Shown: positions 56,085-64,000 of the stretch, piece after piece
Layout: the number at the start of each line of letters is the position of its first letter
Numbering within the stretch: the first letter of the stretch is position 1
Assembly (NCBI RefSeq): GCF_029541745.1
Contig: NZ_CP089746.1
Location: 2,976,001 to 3,040,000, forward strand
Direction of reading: 5' to 3'
Length of the DNA: 64,000 bases
Source of the DNA: Streptomyces sp. LX-29
GTDB lineage: Bacteria; Actinomycetota; Actinomycetes; Streptomycetales; Streptomycetaceae
Notes under the pieces: model-generated
Told to the model about the DNA's origin: nothing
Database searches by the model: none
Seen by the model: the letters and a program-made list of their open reading frames with translations, nothing else
Position numbers and translations under genes: made by a program

Positions 56085-57329
56085 TCAGGCCCCGGCCGCC
56101 CCGGCTCCGGCCGCTCCGGCCCAGAGTCCGTCCTCCGTCAGGCCGAGCAGCTCGATGGCGTTGCCCCGGACGATCCGTTCCACGACGTCCGGCGCCAGGT
56201 GGCCCATCTGGGCCTCGCCGACCTCCCGGGACCTCGGCCAGGTGGAGTCGGAGTGCGGGTAGTCGGTCTCGTAGAGGACGTTGCCGACGCCGATCGCGTC
56301 CAGGTTGCGCAGGCCGAAGGCGTCGTCGAAGAAGCAGCCGTAGACGTGCTCGGCGAAGAGCTCGGACGGCGGACGGAGCACCTTGTCGGCGACGCCGCCC
56401 CAGCCGCGGTTCTCCCGCCAGACCACGTCGGCGCGCTCCAGGATGTAGGGGATCCAGCCGATCTGCCCCTCGGCGTACATGATCCGCAGGCTGGGGAAGC
56501 GATCGAAGGCCCCGGACATCAGCCAGTCGACGAGGGAGAAGCAGCAGTTGGCGAAGGTGATCGTGGAGCCGACCGCCGGGGGCGCGTCCGCGGAGGTGGA
56601 GGGCATGCGGGAGGAGGAGCCGATGTGCATGGCGATGACCGTCCCGGTCTCGGCGCAGGCCGCGAAGAACGGGTCCCAGGCGTCCGTGTGCACCGAGGGC
56701 AGTCCCAGGTGGGGCGGTATCTCCGAGAAGCAGACGGCGCGCACGCCCCGCGCGGCGTTGCGGCGCACCTCGTCGGCGGCCAGCGCGGCGTCCCACAGCG
56801 GGATCAGGGTGAGCGGGATCAGCCGCCCGCGCGCCCGCGGCCCGCACCACTCCTCGACCATCCAGTCGTTGTAGGCCCGCAGGGCCAGCAGCCCCAGTTC
56901 GCGGTCCTTGGCCTCGGTGAAGGTCTGGCCGCAGAAGCGGGGGAAGGTCGGGAAGCAGAGCGCGGACTGGACGTGGTTGAGGTCCATGTCCGCCAGCCGC
57001 TCGGGGACGGAGTACGAGCCGGGGCGCATCTGCTCGTAGGTGATCGCCTCCAGCCTGACCTGGTCCCGGTCGTATCCGACCGCCGTGTCGAGCCGGGTCA
57101 GCGGGCGCCGCAGGTCCTCGTAGACCCACCAGTCCGCCGGTGGTCCGTCGTCGCCGGGCTCCCCCATCCGCGGGGTGAAGCGCCCTCCGACGAAGGTGAG
57201 TTCCTTCAGGGGCGCCCGCACGACGCGCGGTGCGACGTCCCGGTACTTCGCGGGGAGCCGGTCCCGCCAGACGTGCGGGGGCTCCACCGTGTGGTCGTCC
57301 ACCGAAATGATCTTCGGGAAGCTCTCCAT
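56085..57329 (-). CDS. Amidohydrolase (COG2159 / decarboxylase-like)
   Basis: 414 residues. IISVDDHTVEPPHVWRDRLP is the N-terminal metal region of the ACMSD-like amidohydrolases, where one metal-binding His appears as DxH. Later MHIGSSSR and NVLYETDYPHSDSTWP give the remaining ligands. Relatives decarboxylate or hydrolyse ring compounds in catabolism. The C-terminal Ala/Gly repeat is low complexity. Start ATG 57329 is preferred: TACCGT lies 7 bases upstream as a leaderless -10, and a CTGACG-type palindrome lies just beyond. An upstream ATG (57392) would include that site. Confidence 0.87.
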   Translation of the reverse strand: MESFPKIISVDDHTVEPPHVWRDRLPAKYRDVAPRVVRAPLKELTFVGGRFTPRMGEPGDDGPPADWWVYEDLRRPLTRLDTAVGYDRDQVRLEAITYEQMRPGSYSVPERLADMDLNHVQSALCFPTFPRFCGQTFTEAKDRELGLLALRAYNDWMVEEWCGPRARGRLIPLTLIPLWDAALAADEVRRNAARGVRAVCFSEIPPHLGLPSVHTDAWDPFFAACAETGTVIAMHIGSSSRMPSTSADAPPAVGSTITFANCCFSLVDWLMSGAFDRFPSLRIMYAEGQIGWIPYILERADVVWRENRGWGGVADKVLRPPSELFAEHVYGCFFDDAFGLRNLDAIGVGNVLYETDYPHSDSTWPRSREVGEAQMGHLAPDVVERIVRGNAIELLGLTEDGLWAGAAGAGAAGA

Positions 57330-57336
57330 GGGGGCA

Positions 57337-57364
57337 CGGTAGCGCCGATCTGACGGTACGTCAG
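57337..57364 (-). promoter_or_regulatory. -10 element and palindromic operator of the amidohydrolase
   Basis: On the minus strand TACCGT (57342-57337) precedes the ATG. CTGACGGTACGTCAG (57350-57364) is a perfect inverted repeat CTGACG/CGTCAG around GTA placed at the -35/-10 spacer. It matches the core at 44219-44233. Confidence 0.7.
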
Positions 57365-57657
57365 GAACCTGGACAGGGTTCGGTGGTCGCACTCGACTTC
57401 GCGTGTCGCGCGAGCGGGTTCGCGTCCCGGTTCGGGTGTCGCGCGCCCCGGCGGCGGCCGCCGGCGCGGACCGCCTCCCCCGCCGATCTCCGCTCGCGAG
57501 CCCGCGCGGCCCGCCGCGCCGTGGGGTGCACCCATGGCCCGTCCCGGGGTGTCGTTGTCACCCCGGGAGCAGGGCCGGCCAACCCCCCTGACGCCGGGAC
57601 GGGAACACGGCAGACTGACGAGTGCAGCGAGGCACGTACGCGCGGGGGAGTAACACC

Positions 57658-60303
57658 ATGGCCCAGGACGAGGGGCACAGAGACGGTCAGGAGCACGGGC
57701 ATCGCGCGCACGCGATGCTCCGGGGTGAGGTCGGACCCTGGGACGGTCGGGACCACCTCGCCATCGTCGAGACGCGGCTTGGCCTGGCGCTGGAGCGCGG
57801 GCGCCACACGGAGTCGGTCTCGGAGCTGACCGCGCTCACCGCGGCACACCCGCTCCGGGAGGGGCTGCGCGAGCAGCTGATGCTGGCCCTCTACCGCAGT
57901 GGGCGGCAGGCCGAGGCGCTGGCCGTCTACGCCGACACCCGCCGGCTGCTGGCCGAGGAGCTCGGCGTCACACCCTCCGCGCGGCTCACCGAGCTCCAAC
58001 GGCGCATCCTCCAGGGGGACGCGGGGCTGGCGGTGCGCGGTGCCGCGGTGGCGCCGGGGCTGGCCGGGGCGGCGCCGGTCACTCCGGCGCAACTGCCGGC
58101 CACGGTGGTCGACTTCACCGGGCGGGAGGCGTTCGTGGACGAGCTGTGCGAGCAGCTCGCCGGGGCGCGGGACCGCGCGACGGCCGTGGTGGCCGTCGCC
58201 GGCACCGGCGGGATCGGCAAGACCACCCTGGCCGTGCACGTCGCGCACGCCGCGCGGCACCACTTCCCCGACGGGCAGCTCTACGTCGACCTCAGGGGCG
58301 CGGGCGGCTCCCCCGCCGACACCGACGCGGTCCTCGGCGGCTTCCTGCGCGCGCTGGGCACCCCGGACGCGGCCATCCCGGACAGCCCCGAGGAGCGCGC
58401 CGCGCTCTACCGCTCCACGCTCGACGGCCGTCGGGTGCTGGCGCTGCTCGACAACGCCCGGGACGCCGCCCAGATACGGCCGCTGCTGCCCGCCGCGAAG
58501 GGCTGCGCCGCGCTGGTGACCAGCCGGGCCCGGATGGCCGATCTGGAGGGCGCCCACCTCGTCGACCTGGACGTGATGTGCCCCGACGAGGCGTTCGCGC
58601 TCTTCACCCAGATCGTCGGCGAGGAGCGGGCGGTCATCGAGTACGAACACTCCACGCGGGTGGTGGCGGCCTGCGGGTTCCTGCCGCTGGCGATCCGCAT
58701 CGCCGCCTCCCGGCTGGCCACCCGCCGCACCTGGACGGTCTCCGTGCTGGCCCGCAAGCTCGCCGACGAGCGGCGTCGCCTGGACGAGCTGCGCGCCGGA
58801 GACCTCGCGGTCAAGGCCAGCTTCGAACTCGGCTACGGCCAGCTCGAACCCCACCAGGCCCGCGCCTTCCGCCTGCTCGGCCTCGCCGACGGACCCGACA
58901 TCTCGCTCGCCGCCGCGGCGGCCGTGCTCGACCTCCCCGTCGAGGAGACGGAGCCGCTGCTGGAGTCCCTGGTGGACATCTCGCTGCTGGAGTCGCCCGT
59001 TCCCGGCCGCTACCGCTTCCACGACCTGGTGCGGCTGTACGCGCGCGCCTGCGCCGAGCGCGACGAGCGGCCCCCGGCCGCGCGGGACGCGGCGCTCTCC
59101 CGGCTGCTGGACTTCTACCTCGCCACCACCGCGCGGGTGTACGCGATCGAGCGCCCCGGCGACCGCACCGTCGACCACCTCCAGGCCACCGCGCGGGCGG
59201 GGCTGACCTTCGCCACCCCGGCCGAGGCGGTGGACTGGCTCTTCGCCGAGGGCGACGGCCTGATCGCGTGCGCGCGGCAGAGCCTCGGCGAGGGCATGCT
59301 GCGCCGGGCCGCCGATCTGTTGCTGATCGCCCTCAACCTCGCCGAGTCGGGGGCCAAGCTCCGGCCGTACGAGAGCGCGACCGAGGTGATCAGCGAGGCG
59401 GCGCGCGCCGACGGCGACCTGTGGGCCGAGGGGCGCGCGCGGCTGACACGGGGAATCGTCTACCACTTCGTCGAGCGGTTCGAGGAGGCCGACGCGGAGT
59501 TGCGGCGTGCCCTGGAGGCCGGCCTCGGCGTCGGCGACCCGACCGTCGCCTGCCGGGCCGCCAACCAACTCGGCATCACGGCGCTCAACATGAACCGTCA
59601 GCATGACGCGGAGGAGTCGTTCCAGCGGGCGCTGCACTCCTTCCGCGCCATCGGCGACGAGGCCGGCGAGGCCAGCGCCCTGTCCAACCTGGCTCGGGTG
59701 CGGCTCAACCTGGGCCATACCTGTGACGGCCTGGAGCTGGCGGAGCAGTCGCTGGCGATCTATCGCAGGCTCGGCGTCTCCTTCCGGCTCGCCAACGGGA
59801 TGTACGCGCTCGGCATCGCGCTCACTCAGGCGGGCCGATACGACGAGGCGGTGCGGCAGTTCACCGATGCGTTGCAGATCTTCCACGACAGCCGACAGCA
59901 GCGTTGGGAGGGCGTGACCCACTTCCGGTTGGCCGAAACACATCTGGCGGCGGAATGCCCGGCCCTGTCCGCCGAGCACGCCGAACGGGCCCTGGCCCTC
60001 CAGGGAATCGGCGGCGTCTGGCGACGCGGGACCTTCCTCACGCTTCTCGGGCGGGCCCTGCACGCGATGGGACAAACGGATCGAGCCCGCGCATGCTGGT
60101 ACGAAGCGTTGACCATCTACGAGAATCTGGGGTCGAGCGAACGAGAAGAGGTGCGCGGGCTGCTGTCCGGAGGGCCACACGGCGGCGGCCACGGCGCCAT
60201 GCCGAGCGAGGGCGAGGACGGCCACGCCTCGCCCTCCCTGAACCTGATAAATGGAACAGACCTGATATCCAGGCCCAAATCTGACGGCTCGCCAGCTACG
60301 TGA
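57658..60303 (+). CDS. AfsR paralogue lacking the DNA-binding domain
   Basis: 881 residues, closely similar to the AfsR protein encoded 110 bp downstream along nearly its whole length. It keeps the second half of the BTAD domain (about 38-120: SVSELTALTAAHPLREGLRE), the NB-ARC ATPase (Walker A GTGGIGKT 182-189) and the TPR half, plus a C-terminal tail of about 40 residues. It lacks the winged-helix domain and first BTAD half, about 130 residues in the neighbour. The replacement N-terminus (MAQDEGHRDGQEHGHRAH) has no domain. Start ATG 57658 follows GGGGGAG. It could act as a decoy or partner of AfsR. It is not interrupted, so not an obvious pseudogene. Confidence 0.88.
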   Translation: MAQDEGHRDGQEHGHRAHAMLRGEVGPWDGRDHLAIVETRLGLALERGRHTESVSELTALTAAHPLREGLREQLMLALYRSGRQAEALAVYADTRRLLAEELGVTPSARLTELQRRILQGDAGLAVRGAAVAPGLAGAAPVTPAQLPATVVDFTGREAFVDELCEQLAGARDRATAVVAVAGTGGIGKTTLAVHVAHAARHHFPDGQLYVDLRGAGGSPADTDAVLGGFLRALGTPDAAIPDSPEERAALYRSTLDGRRVLALLDNARDAAQIRPLLPAAKGCAALVTSRARMADLEGAHLVDLDVMCPDEAFALFTQIVGEERAVIEYEHSTRVVAACGFLPLAIRIAASRLATRRTWTVSVLARKLADERRRLDELRAGDLAVKASFELGYGQLEPHQARAFRLLGLADGPDISLAAAAAVLDLPVEETEPLLESLVDISLLESPVPGRYRFHDLVRLYARACAERDERPPAARDAALSRLLDFYLATTARVYAIERPGDRTVDHLQATARAGLTFATPAEAVDWLFAEGDGLIACARQSLGEGMLRRAADLLLIALNLAESGAKLRPYESATEVISEAARADGDLWAEGRARLTRGIVYHFVERFEEADAELRRALEAGLGVGDPTVACRAANQLGITALNMNRQHDAEESFQRALHSFRAIGDEAGEASALSNLARVRLNLGHTCDGLELAEQSLAIYRRLGVSFRLANGMYALGIALTQAGRYDEAVRQFTDALQIFHDSRQQRWEGVTHFRLAETHLAAECPALSAEHAERALALQGIGGVWRRGTFLTLLGRALHAMGQTDRARACWYEALTIYENLGSSEREEVRGLLSGGPHGGGHGAMPSEGEDGHASPSLNLINGTDLISRPKSDGSPAT

Positions 60304-60414
60304 CTTCGGACAACTCTTCCGGGCCGGGCCCGGACATCAAGCCCCTACTGACGCACGGGGCGACGACAAGGCAAACTGACCGGTGCGACTAGCAGGCACA
60401 GGCAGGGGGAGACC

Positions 60415-63348
60415 ATGACCGGCGACAGGGAGCACGGGCAGCAGTTCCGCTTCGCCGTGCTCGGACCGGTCCGGGCCTGGCGGGACGGCGAAGCCCTCAA
60501 CCTGGGCTCGCCGCAGCAGCGCGCCCTGCTCGCCGCCCTGCTGCTGCGCCGCGGACGCACCGCCACCGCGCCGGAGTTGGTCGACGCGCTGTGGGGCGAG
60601 GAGCCCCCGCAGGCCGCCATCGCGGCGCTGCGCACCTACGCGTCCCGGCTCCGGAAGGCGTTCGGGCCGGAGTCGGAGGTGCTGACGAGCGAGGCCGGCG
60701 GCTATGCGATCCGTGCGGGCACCAGCGCCCTCGACACCGAGATCGCCGAGCAGTTGGCGGCCGAGGCCGACAAGGCACGGCACTCCGGCGACCGGGCGCG
60801 GTCCCGCGAGTTGATCAACGAAGCGCTGGCGCTCTGGGACGGCGAGCCGCTCGCCGGACTCCCCGGACCGTACGCGGACACCCAACGCGCCCGGCTCGAG
60901 GAGTGGCACCGCTCCCTCATCGAGACCCGCCTGGACCTCGATCTGGAGGTCGGCCACCACGCCGAGGCGGTCTCCGAGCTGACGGCGCTCACCGCCGCCT
61001 ACCCGCTGCGGGAGCGGCTGCGCGAGCTGCTGATGCTGGCGCTCTACCGCAGCGGTCGACAGGCCGAGGCGCTCGCCGTCTACGCCGACACCCGCCGGCT
61101 GCTCGCCGACGAGCTGGGCGTCGACCCCTGCCCGGAGCTCTCGGAGCTGCACCAGCGCATCCTGCAGGCCGACGCCGATCTGGCCGCCCCCACCACGACA
61201 GCCCTGGCCTCCGGCGAGAGCCTGGGCCCGGTGTTCGTGAAGCCCGCGCAGCTTCCGGCCACGGTGGCCGACTTCACCGGACGGACCTCCTTCGTCGCCG
61301 AGCTCAGCGAGGAGCTCGCCACCGCCGACGGCAGTGTCATGGCCGTGTCAGCGCTGGCGGGCATCGGCGGTGTCGGCAAGACGACGCTGGCCGTCCATGT
61401 CGCGCATGCCGCGCGCCCCCACTTCCCCGACGGCCAGCTGTATGTGGACCTCCAGGGCGCGGGCCCGACCCCCGCCGAGCCGGAAGCGGTACTCGGCGCC
61501 TTCCTGCGGGCTCTGGGCACTCCGGACGTGGCCATCCCCAACGGCGTCGAGGAGCGGGCCGCGCTGTACCGCTCCACGCTCGACGGTCGCCGGGTGCTGG
61601 CACTGCTCGACAACGCCCGCGACGCCGCCCAGGTCCGCCCGCTGCTGCCTGGCACGGAGGGCTGCGCCGCCCTGATCACCAGCAGGAGCCGGATGGTCGA
61701 CCTGGAGGGCGCCCACCTCATCGACCTGGACGTGATGAGCCCCGACGAGGCACTCGTCCTGTTCACCCGCATCGTCGGCGAGGAGCGGGTCCGCGCGGAG
61801 CGCCAGGCCGCCATGGACCTCGTGGCCGCCTGCGGGTTCCTTCCGCTGGCGATCCGCATCGCCGCCTCCCGGCTGGCGGCCCGCCGCACCTGGACCGTGT
61901 CCGTACTCGCCCGCAAGCTCGCCGACGAGCGCCGTCGGCTGGACGAGCTGCGCGCCGGGGACCTGGCCGTCAAGGCCACCTTCGAGCTCGGCTACGGCCA
62001 GCTGGAACCGCGCCAGGCCCGCGCCTTCCGCCTGCTCGGTCTCGCAGACGGACCGGACATCTCCCTCGCCGCGGCCGCCGCCGTGCTGGACATGGACATC
62101 CACGACGCGGAGGACCTGATCGAGTCCCTGGTGGACACCAGCCTCCTGGAGTCGGCGGCTCCCGGCCGCTACCGCTTCCACGACCTGGTGCGACTCTTCG
62201 CGCGGGCCTGTGCCGAGCGGGACGAACAGCCGCCCGCCGAGCGGGACGCGGCCATGTCCCGGCTGCTGGATTTCTACCTCGCCACCGCGGCCCAGGTCTA
62301 CGCCGTGGAGCGCCCGGGCGACCGGCTCATCCACCACCTCGCGCCCACCGAGCTCGCGGGCCTGGGCTTCCCCGACAAGGACGCCGCGCTGGACTGGCTG
62401 TTCGCCGAGGCCGAAACCCTCTTGGCGTGCGCCTACCAGTCCGCCGCGAACGGCATGCTGCGGCGGGCGGTGGACCTGCTGCTGGCCGCCCGGGACCTGG
62501 GCGAGTGGGGTGCCAGCGCGCGCCGCTACGAGCATGTGGCCACGGCGATCCGGGACGCCGCAGGAGACGTGCACGACGCGCTGTCAGAGGCGCGCGCCCG
62601 TACGGTCCTGGCCTACGTCCACGGCGTGACCGGGCGCTTCGACCAGGCGGACGTGGAGGCGCAGCACGCCATGCTCCTCGCGGTGGTCGCCGAGGATCCG
62701 GTCTCGCAGGGAAACGCGCCGATCGAGCGCGGCATCGTCGCCTTCTACGAGGGCCGGTTCGCGGACGCCGAGGCGTATCTCGCCCAGGCGCTGGCGGCCT
62801 TCCGAGCCGACGACAACAAGCCGGGTGAGGCGAGCGCCCTGAGCAATCTGGCCCGTGTGTACCTGGACATGGGCCAGGTACCGACCGGGGTGGAGCTCGC
62901 CGAGCGGGCGCTGTCCATCTATCGCGGGCTCGGTGTCTCGCTGCGGCTGGCCAACGGGATGTACGCCTATGGGCTCGCCCTCACCCGAGCGGGCCGGCTC
63001 GACGAGGCCCTCGCGCACCTCACCGAGGCGCTGGCCATGTTCCATGAGAACCGCCAGCGGCTCTGGGAGGGCATGGCGCACTACCGGCTGGCCGAGGCGC
63101 AGCTGGCGTCGGACCGACCGGCCCGAGCCGCCGAACACGCCGAGCAGGCCCTGGTGCTGCGCGGGCTGGGCGGCGAGTGGCGGCAGGGGCAGTTCCTGAC
63201 CGTCCTGGGACGGGCGCTGGACGCCATGGGGCAGACCGACCGCGCCCGAGCCTGCTGGAGCGAGGCGCTGGCCATCTACGAGCGCCTGGGGTCGCCCGCC
63301 GAGCGTGAGGAAGTGCGGAGGCTGCTGGCCCCCGTAGCGGTCGCCTAG
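60415..63348 (+). CDS. afsR: AfsR, SARP-family global regulator with ATPase and TPR domains
   Basis: 977 residues. OmpR-type winged helix (12-100: FRFAVLGPVRAWRDGEALNL, QQRALLAALLLRRGRTAT), BTAD (105-255), NB-ARC ATPase (Walker A GIGGVGKT 316-323; LALLDNARDAAQVRPLLPG), then TPRs (NLARVYLDMG, LANGMYAYGLALTRAGRLDE). Order and length match S. coelicolor AfsR, which is phosphorylated by AfsK and activates afsS to raise secondary metabolism. AGGGGGA before ATG 60415. An afsS-like gene follows at 63589, the classic order. Upstream DNA GGCAAACTGACCGGTGC resembles GGCAGACTGACGAGTGC before the truncated paralogue, evidence of tandem duplication. Confidence 0.93.
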   Translation: MTGDREHGQQFRFAVLGPVRAWRDGEALNLGSPQQRALLAALLLRRGRTATAPELVDALWGEEPPQAAIAALRTYASRLRKAFGPESEVLTSEAGGYAIRAGTSALDTEIAEQLAAEADKARHSGDRARSRELINEALALWDGEPLAGLPGPYADTQRARLEEWHRSLIETRLDLDLEVGHHAEAVSELTALTAAYPLRERLRELLMLALYRSGRQAEALAVYADTRRLLADELGVDPCPELSELHQRILQADADLAAPTTTALASGESLGPVFVKPAQLPATVADFTGRTSFVAELSEELATADGSVMAVSALAGIGGVGKTTLAVHVAHAARPHFPDGQLYVDLQGAGPTPAEPEAVLGAFLRALGTPDVAIPNGVEERAALYRSTLDGRRVLALLDNARDAAQVRPLLPGTEGCAALITSRSRMVDLEGAHLIDLDVMSPDEALVLFTRIVGEERVRAERQAAMDLVAACGFLPLAIRIAASRLAARRTWTVSVLARKLADERRRLDELRAGDLAVKATFELGYGQLEPRQARAFRLLGLADGPDISLAAAAAVLDMDIHDAEDLIESLVDTSLLESAAPGRYRFHDLVRLFARACAERDEQPPAERDAAMSRLLDFYLATAAQVYAVERPGDRLIHHLAPTELAGLGFPDKDAALDWLFAEAETLLACAYQSAANGMLRRAVDLLLAARDLGEWGASARRYEHVATAIRDAAGDVHDALSEARARTVLAYVHGVTGRFDQADVEAQHAMLLAVVAEDPVSQGNAPIERGIVAFYEGRFADAEAYLAQALAAFRADDNKPGEASALSNLARVYLDMGQVPTGVELAERALSIYRGLGVSLRLANGMYAYGLALTRAGRLDEALAHLTEALAMFHENRQRLWEGMAHYRLAEAQLASDRPARAAEHAEQALVLRGLGGEWRQGQFLTVLGRALDAMGQTDRARACWSEALAIYERLGSPAEREEVRRLLAPVAVA

Positions 63349-63383
63349 AACCGCGCCGGGTCGATTGGCGTCTCCTATCACGC

Positions 63384-63423
63384 GTTCATCGATCGTTTAT
63401 CGCCGCACGCCACTCTTTAGCTA
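63384..63423 (+). promoter_or_regulatory. AfsR/PhoP-type direct repeats and promoter of the afsS-like gene
   Basis: GTTCATCGATC (63384-63394) and GTTTATCGCCG (63395-63405) are adjacent 11-bp direct repeats. The second begins with GTTTAT as -35, followed after 17 bp by TAGCTA (63418-63423) as -10. Direct repeats of this length over the -35 are how SARPs such as AfsR, and PhoP (PHO boxes starting GTTCA), bind. In S. coelicolor both act at the afsS promoter. Confidence 0.72.
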
Positions 63424-63588
63424 TCGATCCGTCGCGTCGGGGGGCAGATGGGTCGACGTGAGGGCTCACCGCTCGGGGATCCATCTGACCGGTGCAGCGG
63501 CCCTGAGCGTCCGTCCGGCGACCCACGGGGGAGTTGCCGGGCGGGCCTCGCCGACCCCCTTGCACTGCTAGACATGGAGTTGACGGAC

Positions 63589-63939
63589 ATGAGTGACACC
63601 AAGAAGCCCGAGACCGACGAGTACCGCCCCATGGACAACCACGCGGGGAGCGTCGGTACGGACTTGATCACGGCGCCGGTGGTCAAGGCGGGGGGCGGCG
63701 GACTCCAGAGGGACGCCGCGCGCAAGGACAACCACGCCGGCTCACCCGCCGGCGGGATCCTGCCCATGGACAACCACGCCGGCAGCGTGGGAGCCGACCT
63801 GATCACTCCGGAGGAGAGGCAGCCGGGTGACACCGGCGTCGACAAGGAGAAGATCGGCACCAAGGACAACCACGCCGGCAGCGTCGGCATCGGTGAGGCC
63901 AGCCCGGAGGACAACCACGCGGGTTCGGAGAAGCCGTAG
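63589..63939 (+). CDS. afsS: AfsS-like protein with five DNHAGS repeats
   Basis: 116 residues, acidic, with DNHAGS at 16-21, 47-52, 61-66, 93-98 and 108-113, several inside longer copies (PMDNHAGSVG(T/A)DLIT). As I recall, S. coelicolor AfsS (63 residues) has three T-D-N-H-M-P-like repeats, so this appears to be an enlarged AfsS homologue. AfsS is a small activator of antibiotic production induced by AfsR. Its location just after afsR and its promoter repeats support this. ATG 63589 has GGAG 9 bases upstream; ATG 63574 is an alternative. The divergence in repeat sequence keeps the name provisional. Confidence 0.72.
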   Translation: MSDTKKPETDEYRPMDNHAGSVGTDLITAPVVKAGGGGLQRDAARKDNHAGSPAGGILPMDNHAGSVGADLITPEERQPGDTGVDKEKIGTKDNHAGSVGIGEASPEDNHAGSEKP

Positions 63940-64000
63940 CCCTGCCGCCGCCCGTCCACCCATGAGCCACGGGGGAACACGGGGGATACGGGGGAACACG

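Noticed and set aside
60277..60291. CTGACGGCTCGCCAG as a fourth copy of the CTGACG palindrome
   Set aside because: One arm is mismatched and it lies at the 3' end of a coding sequence rather than in a promoter.

Overview
The window looks like chromosomal DNA of a Streptomyces or a very close relative. GC content is very high, codons end mostly in G or C, there are many GTG starts and leaderless-looking starts, and the gene families are typical of the genus: paired XRE/DUF5753 and DUF397 genes, an FbiC fusion enzyme, an AfsR-type regulator, a GPP34 protein and a CGNR zinc-finger protein. From memory, afsR, fbiC, a D-Ala-D-Ala carboxypeptidase and the Scr1/Scr2 pair also lie close together in S. 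coelicolor (about SCO4426 to SCO4442), so 20-64 kb may be a conserved core neighbourhood with species-specific insertions.

Layout. 0-5.3 kb: the start of a cytochrome P450 gene (cut by the window edge), a class I terpene cyclase translationally coupled to it, a TTA-containing leader ORF overlapping the cyclase start, a 16-bp tandem array, an AAA/LAL-type ATPase without the usual C-terminal DNA-binding domain, and a 29-codon zinc-ribbon mini-gene. 5.7-8.7 kb: a bacterial NHEJ module (split LigD ligase and polymerase, divergent from ku). 8.7-13.5 kb: an NmrA-type oxidoreductase with its divergent TetR regulator and operator, then recQ, with an IS481-family element inserted at its stop codon. 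13.9-18.6 kb: Tat-exported FAD amine-oxidase-like enzyme, small secreted protein, MFS exporter with a 12-bp coding repeat, CGNR regulator. 19-27 kb: cell-envelope membrane protein, a D,D-carboxypeptidase with a very long disordered cytoplasmic N-terminus, GPP34 protein, Scr1/Scr2-like pair. 27-33 kb: aminotransferase, GT87 mannosyltransferase-like protein, ADP-ribosylglycohydrolase, GNAT, RDD protein. 33-49 kb: F420 precursor synthesis (fbiC), three luciferase-like oxidoreductases, PHP hydrolase, amino-acid permease, D-aminoacylase, MFS/AraC pair, VOC protein, SDR.

49-57 kb is an accessory stretch: SMI1/KNR4 protein, degenerate anti-sigma-like ATPase, two XRE/DUF5753 regulators, DUF397, DUF6879 and several very small genes including a Gly/Cys-rich 40-residue peptide, then an SDR and an amidohydrolase. 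57-64 kb holds a tandem afsR pair: a full-length AfsR preceded by a paralogue that has lost the SARP DNA-binding domain, followed by an afsS-like gene whose promoter carries 11-bp direct repeats over the -35 region, as expected for AfsR/PhoP-type control.

The most interesting signals are the afsR duplication with an expanded AfsS repeat protein, a CTGAC...GTCAG-type palindrome shared by three separate operons, the zinc-ribbon mini-gene with an out-of-frame continuation, the small Cys-peptide operon, and the IS element whose target duplication supplies stop codons to two genes. All functional calls come from reading motifs; no database search was run.
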